Positions 53,178-60,359 of a stretch of DNA of 64,000 nucleotides are shown here, in pieces; position 1 is the first letter of the stretch; every line of letters begins with the position of its first letter. Source of the stretch: Proteiniphilum propionicum (GTDB taxonomy: Bacteria > Bacteroidota > Bacteroidia > Bacteroidales > Dysgonomonadaceae); contig NZ_CP073586.1 in the NCBI RefSeq assembly GCF_022267555.1, forward strand, positions 248,001 to 312,000, written 5' to 3'. The notes beneath the pieces are model-generated. The model was not told the origin of the DNA. It did not search any database and saw nothing but the letters and a program-made list of their open reading frames with translations. A program made the position numbers and the translations under genes.

Positions 53178-54239
53178 ATGCAGGGTGACTATATACAACA
53201 TGCGACGGAACTGTTGAGAAAGCTGGTTTCGATACAATCTTTTTCGGGTGAAGAGCATCGGCGAAGCAATTTCCTGACAAAGCTTTTCAGCGAAAAAGGG
53301 ATAGTACCCGAACGGGCCGGCAACAATCTGGTTGTACGTCAGCCCTTTCATGACAGGTCGAAACCGACCTTAATGCTGAATTCACATATCGATACTGTAC
53401 GCCCTGGTGCCGGGTACACATTCAACCCTTTCACCCCTCCCCACTCTATCACTCACATTTACGGCCTGGGAAGTAATGATGCGGGTGCAAGCGTTGTATC
53501 AATGATTTATACTTTTCTCCATTTTTATGAAATATCGCTACCGTTCAACCTTCTGCTTGCCCTTTCCACGGAAGAGGAAAATTCAGGTTCCAATGGCATG
53601 CGGTTACTCTGGCAAAAGCTCTCGGACGAGGTGGATATGGCTATCATAGGAGAGCCCACCGGTATGAGGGCTGCAGTTGCAGAACGGGGACTACTGGTTA
53701 TTGATGGCGAGGCGACGGGAATAAGCGGACATGCCGCACGGAATGAAGGGATAAATGCCCTGTATATTGCTCTGGATGATATCACCACACTGAAATCTGT
53801 TAAATTCGAGAAGGTTTCCCCCTCAATGGGAGAGGTAAAGCTAACCGTAACTCAAATAAGCGCGGGCACACAACACAATGTAATTCCTGGCAAGTGCAGC
53901 TTTGTAGTGGACATACGCCCCACAGAGATGTACACCAACCAGGAGATCATGGAAATATTGCAACCGAAAGTGAAAAGCGTACTTCAGGCACGCTCCCTTA
54001 CCAACAGGAGCTCGGCAACCCCTTCCGGTCATCTTTTGCTGCAGTGCGCTAATAAGCTGGGCATTGAAACATACACCTCACCAACCACATCGGACTGGAT
54101 GCGCATCTCCTGTCCTGCCCTGAAAATGGGACCGGGAGAATCGGAACGATCACACAAGGCCGATGAGTTTGTTTTGATCGAGGAGCTGGGAGATGGAATC
54201 AACGGATATATCAGTTTTATTGAAAACTTAATGGTGTAA
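53178..54239 (+). CDS. argE: M20-family deacylase, acting on N-acylcitrulline/ornithine (ArgE role)
   Basis: 353 residues, dizinc M20 peptidase. Metal and catalytic motifs: LNSHIDTVRPG, GSNDAGASVVSMIY, LALSTEEENSGSNGM, IIGEPTGM and GHAARNEGINALY. It takes the ArgE place of the operon; in an ArgF'-type pathway the substrate is the N-acylated citrulline, releasing citrulline for ArgG. A role as DapE-like succinyl-diaminopimelate deacylase is unlikely given the context. 53 bp after argB. Confidence 0.9.
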   Translation: MQGDYIQHATELLRKLVSIQSFSGEEHRRSNFLTKLFSEKGIVPERAGNNLVVRQPFHDRSKPTLMLNSHIDTVRPGAGYTFNPFTPPHSITHIYGLGSNDAGASVVSMIYTFLHFYEISLPFNLLLALSTEEENSGSNGMRLLWQKLSDEVDMAIIGEPTGMRAAVAERGLLVIDGEATGISGHAARNEGINALYIALDDITTLKSVKFEKVSPSMGEVKLTVTQISAGTQHNVIPGKCSFVVDIRPTEMYTNQEIMEILQPKVKSVLQARSLTNRSSATPSGHLLLQCANKLGIETYTSPTTSDWMRISCPALKMGPGESERSHKADEFVLIEELGDGINGYISFIENLMV

Positions 54240-54339
54240 CATTTACAGTTTTCTACCTTTTTTTAAAAGGGAGGATAAATTCACTACTATACGAAACAGA
54301 CAATATTGATGTAAATAAGCGATAAAAAAATAAAGGGAG

Positions 54340-55656
54340 ATGGCAAAAATATGGAACAAAGGCTTCGATGCCAATCAGAGAGTAGAAGATTTCACAGTGG
54401 GTAATGACAGGGAGCTCGACCTCCGCCTGGCAAAACATGACATCCTTGGATCGATGGCACATATCAAAATGCTTGTGAAGATTGGACTCCTGGAAGCTGG
54501 TGAGGAGAAAGTTCTCCGCAATGAACTGCAGAATATATTATCAGAGGTTGATAAAGGAGAGTTCCGCCTCGATGATGATGCCGAAGATATCCATTCACAG
54601 ATTGAAGCTATGCTTACCCAACGGCTGGGAGATACAGGCAAAAAAATTCACTCGGGACGTTCACGCAACGATCAGGTACTGGTGGATATCAAGCTTTTTC
54701 TTAAAGAGGAGATTTTTCATATAAAAGAGGAGGTGATTCAGCTGTTTGAACTTTTGCAATCGCTAAGTGAAAAGCATAAAGATACACTTTTGCCGGGGTA
54801 TACCCACGCACAAATAGCTATGCCTTCTTCTTTCGGTCTATGGTTCGGTGCATATGCAGAGACATTGGTTGATGACATGCATACGCTTGCAGCAGCATGG
54901 CAGGTAGCTGATCAGAACCCTCTGGGATCGGCAGCAGGCTATGGCAGTTCCTTTCCTCTGGACCGTGAAATGACTACCCGTGAACTGGGCTTTGCCACCA
55001 TGAGCTTCAATGTGGTCGCCGCCCAGATGGGGCGCGGCAAAACAGAACGAATAGTTGCCCAAAGCATTGCGAATATTGCTTCCACACTTAACAAACTTGC
55101 CTCTGATAATTGTATGTACCTTTCAGGTAACTATGGTTTTATCTCATACCCTGATGAGTTTACTACTGGATCGAGTATTATGCCTCATAAAAAGAATCCC
55201 GATGTGTGGGAACTAATACGGGGACACAGCAATCGCCTGCAGAGCCTGCCCAATGAAATAACATTGATGACAACTAATATGCCGCACGGATATCATCGCG
55301 ACTATCAACTGCTGAAAGAGGTGCTATTCCCGGCACTGGAAACCCTGCACAAGCTCCTGCAGATGACCTGCTTTATGCTTGATCATATCTCGGTTAACGA
55401 GGATATCCTTTCCGATCCACGGTATGAATACCTCTTCACCGTAGAAGAGGTAAACAAACGCGTATTGCAGGGTGTCCCTTTCAGAGAAGCCTATCAGCAG
55501 GTAGGAAAAGAAGTACAGGAGGGTTCCTTCCAGGCTCCTAAAAAAGTACATCATACCCATGCCGGGAGCATCGGCAACCTATGCACTAAAGAGATCAGGA
55601 CAAAGATGGAGAGAGCTGCACAGGCCATAAATTGTGATCCGGGAATTATCTCTTGA
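54340..55656 (+). CDS. argH: Argininosuccinate lyase
   Basis: 438 residues of the fumarase/aspartase superfamily. KKIHSGRSRNDQVLVDIKLFLKEE, LPGYTHAQIAMPSSFGLWFGAYAE, SAAGYGSSFPLDRE and the signature loop TGSSIMPHKKNPDVWELIRGHSNRL (catalytic Ser in GSSIMPHKKN). It splits argininosuccinate to arginine and fumarate, ending the pathway. Shorter at the C-terminus than the 458-residue E. coli protein. Last gene of the operon; I see no clear intrinsic terminator behind it. Confidence 0.97.
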   Translation: MAKIWNKGFDANQRVEDFTVGNDRELDLRLAKHDILGSMAHIKMLVKIGLLEAGEEKVLRNELQNILSEVDKGEFRLDDDAEDIHSQIEAMLTQRLGDTGKKIHSGRSRNDQVLVDIKLFLKEEIFHIKEEVIQLFELLQSLSEKHKDTLLPGYTHAQIAMPSSFGLWFGAYAETLVDDMHTLAAAWQVADQNPLGSAAGYGSSFPLDREMTTRELGFATMSFNVVAAQMGRGKTERIVAQSIANIASTLNKLASDNCMYLSGNYGFISYPDEFTTGSSIMPHKKNPDVWELIRGHSNRLQSLPNEITLMTTNMPHGYHRDYQLLKEVLFPALETLHKLLQMTCFMLDHISVNEDILSDPRYEYLFTVEEVNKRVLQGVPFREAYQQVGKEVQEGSFQAPKKVHHTHAGSIGNLCTKEIRTKMERAAQAINCDPGIIS

Positions 55657-55849
55657 CCCTATTCAATAAAAGAATTGTATCACATTAAATAATCCGACAA
55701 AACTCAGGATTTCAACAATAAAAATGGTTTTCTCCCAACCCTGCTCCCTTAAGGGAGAATGCCAAAATCGGTAACTGCTGCAGCCGTCGGCAGGGACCAT
55801 AAAACTGTTGCTGATAACATTTATTTAATCCATACACCAGCCTTTATTT

Positions 55850-56074
55850 ATGACACCAAAAACAACTATCCTGTGGATGTTATTGCAGCATAAACATCTG
55901 TTTTACTGAAAATATCAAAAGAGGTAACGATCGCGCACTCAGCTGGCCGAATATTTTGGTGTACAGCAACAATCGCTAGCCCGTTCACTTAAAGTGATGG
56001 AAGATGAGGAAATAATCCGGCTGAAAGGGCGTGTTGTGAAAGTACTAGAAAGAAACAGGCTTATTGGGGAGTGA
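55850..56074 (+). pseudogene. Remnant of a Crp/Fnr-family regulator (C-terminal part)
   Basis: One reading frame from the ATG at 55850 runs to the TGA at 56072-56074 but is broken by stops at 55907 (TGA) and 55925 (TAA). After the second stop the frame encodes SRTQLAEYFGVQQQSLARSL and MEDEEIIRLKGRVVKVLER, the winged helix-turn-helix end of a Crp/Fnr regulator. The sensor domain is gone. The surrounding 55657-56180 has no other gene; a CTCCCTTAAGGGAG palindrome lies at 55744-55757. Confidence 0.7.
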
Positions 56075-56190
56075 CAATATGCTGATTCTGTTTTTAAACT
56101 ATTTTAATATATTTGGTGTGATTTTCTAAACTTCTCGTAACAGCAACTCTTTTGCCTTACAAAATGCCACTTTATCTGCTCTTTTTTTCG

Positions 56191-56198
56191 TACTTTTG
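56191..56198 (+). promoter_or_regulatory. Predicted -7 box, distant promoter of the pta operon
   Basis: TACTTTTG fits TAnnTTTG with TTTATC about 20 nt upstream. Start of transcription near 56205 would give a leader of some 500 nt before pta; a nearer promoter may exist as well. Small ORFs in the leader show no coding signal I trust. Confidence 0.4.
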
Positions 56199-56520
56199 CG
56201 GAGATTACATTTTATTTTGAAACGAGGATAAGAATCACTTACAAGCGGATGTTCCATGAGTGTATTTGAAAATAAATAGCTTTAATTGTATGAAATTATA
56301 TCCTGATCATAATTTGAAAACCAAAACAAATATTAATCTATTTAGTTAAGCAATACAAACAGAGGACAAACATGCTTGAATGTTTTCGACAAACAAAGTG
56401 CAGAAAGCAAATTTACCTGTATTTATACCGTTGCCGGGATTTATGCGTTATTCAGTTCAAACAAAGAAGAAGCATGCCGCTATTTTGACTCAGCAGGTTA
56501 AAATTGAACTAAATTCAAAA

Positions 56521-56591
56521 CAAACAAGTTTGCTCACAACATTGCAGAGCGCTGATTATTTATTAAAATAGCATACTGCAAACAAGTTTGC
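56521..56591. repeat. Twin palindromic sites upstream of pta
   Basis: CAAACAAGTTTGC occurs at 56521-56533 and again at 56579-56591; each contains the inverted arms CAAAC/GTTTG around AA, and the second is extended to GCAAAC/GTTTGC. The 58-bp spacing is close to five and a half helical turns. They lie 110-180 bp upstream of the pta start and look like paired operators. Confidence 0.55.
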
Positions 56592-56702
56592 ATTATTGCC
56601 GATAGAATTCTTTTCAGATAGGCGATAAACGAAAAAAGAGTTTAATAGAAAAATGTTATTGCGAAAATCAGGTTGAAAGAAATAGTCAAATATTAATAAA
56701 CA

Positions 56703-57716
56703 ATGAACTTACTAGAGAGCATGATCGAAAAGGCAAAAACGAATAAACAAAGAATCGTATTGCCTGAAGGGGCCGAAGAACGAACTTTAACGGCGGCCAA
56801 TCAATTAATTCGTGACGGTATTGCGGAAATCATTCTTCTGGGAGCCCCAGGAGAGATTCAGATACTTGCAAAAAAACTCGGACTTGAAAATATTGACAAA
56901 GCTGTTGTCATAGATCCGAAAAAGCACGACAAAAAAGAGTCGTATGCAAACCTGCTGCTGGAACTGCGCAAAAAGAAAGGGATGACACCCGGACAGGCTG
57001 CCATGCTAGTAGAAGACCCACTTTACCTTGCATGCCTTATGATAAAGAACGGTGATGCCGACGGAGAAATTGCGGGAGCACAAAACACTACCGGCGATGT
57101 ACTTCGCCCCGCACTGCAGATTATCAAAACCTCCCCTGGAGTGAAAGTGGTCTCTGGTGCTTTCATCATGTTTACTCAGACTCCGCAATACGGAGAGAAC
57201 GGAGTCCTGCTGTTTGCCGATTGTGCAGTTGTGCCAAATCCAACTGCCGAAGAGCTGGCTTCAATTGCTGTTGCATCGGCACAGACAATGAAGAGCCTCA
57301 CTGGAGTTGAGCCACGTGTAGCGATGCTTAGCTTTTCCACCAGGGGAAGTGCTGAACATGAGATGATCGATAAAGTACGCGAAGCAACACGGATAGCCCG
57401 GGAGACTGACCCGCGGCTTCTTATTGACGGTGAACTACAAGCCGATGCTGCGCTTGTCCCAGACGTTGGCTCGACAAAAGCACCTGGAAGCCTCATCGCA
57501 GGTAAAGCCAATGTGTTGGTATTTCCAACACTTGAGTCAGGTAATATAGGATATAAACTGGTGCAGCGGCTTGGCAACGCAGAAGCTGTAGGGCCCATAC
57601 TTCAGGGAATGGCTGCTCCGGTGAACGACCTTTCACGAGGCTGCTCGGTGGAAGATATTTACAAAATGGTGGTTATAGCTTCCAATCAGGCAATTGGAAT
57701 GAAAAACAACATATAA
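56703..57716 (+). CDS. pta: Phosphate acetyltransferase
   Basis: 337 residues, the short single-domain form. KQRIVLPEGAEERTLTAANQLI at the start; EIAGAQNTTGDVLRPALQIIKT, LIDGELQADAALVPDVGSTKAPGS and VLVFPTLESGNIGYKLVQRLG form the catalytic region. It turns acetyl-CoA and phosphate into acetyl phosphate. First gene of pta-(dehydrogenase-like)-ackA, giving ATP by acetate formation in fermentation. Confidence 0.97.
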   Translation: MNLLESMIEKAKTNKQRIVLPEGAEERTLTAANQLIRDGIAEIILLGAPGEIQILAKKLGLENIDKAVVIDPKKHDKKESYANLLLELRKKKGMTPGQAAMLVEDPLYLACLMIKNGDADGEIAGAQNTTGDVLRPALQIIKTSPGVKVVSGAFIMFTQTPQYGENGVLLFADCAVVPNPTAEELASIAVASAQTMKSLTGVEPRVAMLSFSTRGSAEHEMIDKVREATRIARETDPRLLIDGELQADAALVPDVGSTKAPGSLIAGKANVLVFPTLESGNIGYKLVQRLGNAEAVGPILQGMAAPVNDLSRGCSVEDIYKMVVIASNQAIGMKNNI

Positions 57717-57805
57717 AACCAAACGACAAGCAATCAGTTAAAATGAATCTAGGACTTTACTCTTGCATGTCTGATATTATATAACTAAAGAAATTTACAA
57801 AACAT

Positions 57806-58786
57806 ATGAATGAAATGATTATAGAACCTATCGAAGAGTACGGGCTTACTATCACTGCAGAAAGCAAAAATAAGCCATTATTCTCAAAGATAGGGGTTGT
57901 TGGAGCCGGCAAGGAGGGAAGAACAATTATCGACAAGGCTGCAACAGCAGGAATGGAAGTGGTTTTCCTTGATGAATCTCCTGAAAGGATAGATTATGTG
58001 ATAAACGAGATAGGGAAAATAATGGATCATAAGATCAGCAGCTGGGGGTTGACACCTTCTGAAAAAAAGATTATTATGAACCGAATCACACCGACTCTGG
58101 TATATGAAGACTTTGCCGGATGCGACCTGGTGATTGAATGTACCCGGCATTCGGAAAGCGGCCGCAGGAGTACACCACTACGAAAAAACATTTTTAAAAA
58201 ACTGGAAGATGTACTCGACACCGATGCCATCATCGCAACCAACGGCTCCACAGTAATCATCAGCGAGCTGGCCGCCGACCTTGATCACAAAGAGCGCTGT
58301 GTAAGCCTGTACTTCCCTGTCTTACACCCTGACGCACGAATACTGGAAATTTCGAAGGGGATGTACACATCTGAAGAGGTTTATCAGAAGATGGAGATCT
58401 TTGCCAAACTCATTAACTACAAGCCACACCGCATTAACGAAAGCAATGGGAACGTGAGCCTGCGCCTTTTAGTGACAATGCTGAACGAAGCTTGTCAGAC
58501 TCTCCTTGAGAGAATCAGCTCCATGGAAGATATTGAAGAAACATTCACCATCATTTACGGGCAACGTTACGGAATTTTCCGCATTGCGGACATTGTTGGC
58601 ATAGAGCGGCTGGTCACGCTAATGGAAGCCATGTTCAGCGATTTTGGCGAAAAGCATTACAAGCCCAACCCTCTTCTTTGGAAACTATACCGCTCCAATC
58701 AGCTAGGCGTACGTACAGGAAAGGGCTTTTATATATACGATGAAAACGGGAATCCGGTTTCAACAAATAAAACGGTATTTAATTAA
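57806..58786 (+). CDS. 3-hydroxyacyl-CoA dehydrogenase-like protein lacking the catalytic His
   Basis: 326 residues. The N-terminal Rossmann domain has GVVGAGKEGRTIIDKAATAGMEVVFLDESPE; IIATNGSTVIISELA matches the ATNTSSL block, and the C-terminal helical domain (NVSLRLLVTMLNEACQTLLE, FRIADIVGIERL, GVRTGKGFYIYDENG) is that of HBD-type enzymes. The HFFNP motif, whose His is catalytic, is replaced by LYFPVLHP with Tyr169. So it may be catalytically altered or a regulator. A position between pta and ackA suggests a link to acyl-CoA fermentation; butyryl-CoA formation is possible but unproven. Confidence 0.82.
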   Translation: MNEMIIEPIEEYGLTITAESKNKPLFSKIGVVGAGKEGRTIIDKAATAGMEVVFLDESPERIDYVINEIGKIMDHKISSWGLTPSEKKIIMNRITPTLVYEDFAGCDLVIECTRHSESGRRSTPLRKNIFKKLEDVLDTDAIIATNGSTVIISELAADLDHKERCVSLYFPVLHPDARILEISKGMYTSEEVYQKMEIFAKLINYKPHRINESNGNVSLRLLVTMLNEACQTLLERISSMEDIEETFTIIYGQRYGIFRIADIVGIERLVTLMEAMFSDFGEKHYKPNPLLWKLYRSNQLGVRTGKGFYIYDENGNPVSTNKTVFN

Positions 58787-58803
58787 GGAGAATTACAGAC
58801 ATT

Positions 58804-60009
58804 ATGAAGATATTAGTTTTAAATTGCGGAAGCTCATCAATAAAGTACAAGCTTTTTGAGATGGAAAGCAAAAAGGTGGTTGCACAGGGAGGTATTGAAA
58901 AAATCGGGATGAAAGGATCCTTCCTCAAACTAACATTACCGGACGGACAGAAAGTAATGCTCGAAGGAGAGATACTGGAACATCGTGCAGGAATTGAATA
59001 TATACTTGGGGTATTACTCAGCGAGAAATATGGATGCATCAAATCATTGAAAGAAATAAATGCCGTTGGGCACAGAGTGGTTCACGGTGGCGAGCGTTTC
59101 AACTCAAGTGTACTCATTACCGACGAAGTGATTGAGATGCTTAACGAGTGCATTGAACTGGCACCGCTCCACAATCCGCCCAACCTGAAAGGTATCTATG
59201 CAATTCAGGAGCTGATGCCCGACACGCCACAGGTAAGTGTTTTCGATACTGCTTTTCACCAGACTATGCCAGACTATGCCTATACGTATGGTATCCCCTA
59301 CTCTCTTTACGAAAAATACAGTATCCGTCGTTACGGTTTTCACGGTACCAGCCACCGTTACGTATCTAAACGAGCGTGCGAATTTCTTGGCGTTCCATAC
59401 GAGGAGCAGCGCATAATAACAGCCCATATTGGAAATGGAGGATCTATAACAGCTATCAGAAACGGGAAATCCATTGATACAAGTATGGGAATGACCCCCG
59501 TGGAAGGATTGATAATGGGTACACGCTCAGGTGATGTTGATCCTGGTGTGATCTCATACATTATGGAAAAAGAAAATATGGGTACGAAGGGTATATCCAC
59601 ACTATTGAACAAATTTTCTGGAGTACTTGGCATTTCAGGCATATCCTCAGATATGCGCGAGATTGAAGAAGCTATTAACAGCGGGAACAAAAGGGCTATC
59701 CTGGCAATGAATACTTACAATTACCGCATCAAAAAATATATAGGATCTTATGCCGCCATTCTTGGAGGTGTTGATATACTCGTGTTCACTGGCGGTGTTG
59801 GCGAGAATCAGGCTGTTACCCGAAGTTATGCATGCAAAAACATGGAATTCATGGGCATTGAACTCGATGAAAAACTAAATGCCTCAGTACGTGCAAAAGA
59901 GGTAATCATCAGCAAACCATCTTCAAAGGTAAAAGTGGTAATCATCCCCACTGATGAGGAGCTTACAATCGCTAGAGACACATTGGAAATCCTTCAAAAT
60001 AAAAATTAA
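58804..60009 (+). CDS. ackA: Acetate kinase
   Basis: 401 residues, ASKHA fold. ILVLNCGSSSIKYKLFEM, VGHRVVHGGERF, RRYGFHGTSHRYVSKRA, TAHIGNGGSITAIRNGKSID and GMTPVEGLIMGTRSGDVDPG are the acetate kinase signatures. It makes ATP and acetate from acetyl phosphate in the cytoplasm. Seventeen bases after the dehydrogenase-like gene, and followed at once by a strong terminator. Confidence 0.98.
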   Translation: MKILVLNCGSSSIKYKLFEMESKKVVAQGGIEKIGMKGSFLKLTLPDGQKVMLEGEILEHRAGIEYILGVLLSEKYGCIKSLKEINAVGHRVVHGGERFNSSVLITDEVIEMLNECIELAPLHNPPNLKGIYAIQELMPDTPQVSVFDTAFHQTMPDYAYTYGIPYSLYEKYSIRRYGFHGTSHRYVSKRACEFLGVPYEEQRIITAHIGNGGSITAIRNGKSIDTSMGMTPVEGLIMGTRSGDVDPGVISYIMEKENMGTKGISTLLNKFSGVLGISGISSDMREIEEAINSGNKRAILAMNTYNYRIKKYIGSYAAILGGVDILVFTGGVGENQAVTRSYACKNMEFMGIELDEKLNASVRAKEVIISKPSSKVKVVIIPTDEELTIARDTLEILQNKN

Positions 60010-60021
60010 AGCAGAATAAAT

Positions 60022-60059
60022 ACCGTCCCGTGAGATCGCCTCAGGGACGGTGTTTTTTC
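60022..60059 (+). terminator. Intrinsic terminator of the pta-ackA operon
   Basis: ACCGTCCC pairs with GGGACGGT around an inner TGAG/CTCA helix and is followed by GTTTTTT. It starts 13 bp after the ackA stop. The following 300 bp to 60359 are AT-rich and contain no gene I can see. Confidence 0.92.
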
Positions 60060-60359
60060 TATTTGAAATAAATAATCACATAATCAATACTTCGGTAATT
60101 ATTTTTCAAACACCTTGCAATCAGCTAAAAGTACTACTGGGTTTCGAACAGGCCTATCTTGTTGTTAATTATTTGATTATGCGACCTATGGATGCTTTTT
60201 TACCGGACTGTTGATATAATAGTACGCTAAAATTATCTTAATTCCCATATAGTACGGTATTTTTTTAATTTTCTCCGAAAACTAATCAGATGTATAGCCT
60301 CTTTCCGGTATCTTTTTAAATCTAAAGCCTGCTTATCTATTATGAAAGAACTATTAACA

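Noticed and set aside
55744-55757. CTCCCTTAAGGGAG palindrome as argH terminator
   Set aside because: No U-tract follows it and the loop would have to open inside the palindrome; kept only as a note to the pseudogene region.
56380-56571. Possible 63-residue ORF in the pta leader
   Set aside because: No domain, no ribosome binding site, and it covers one of the twin operator-like palindromes; composition looks like non-coding AT-rich DNA.
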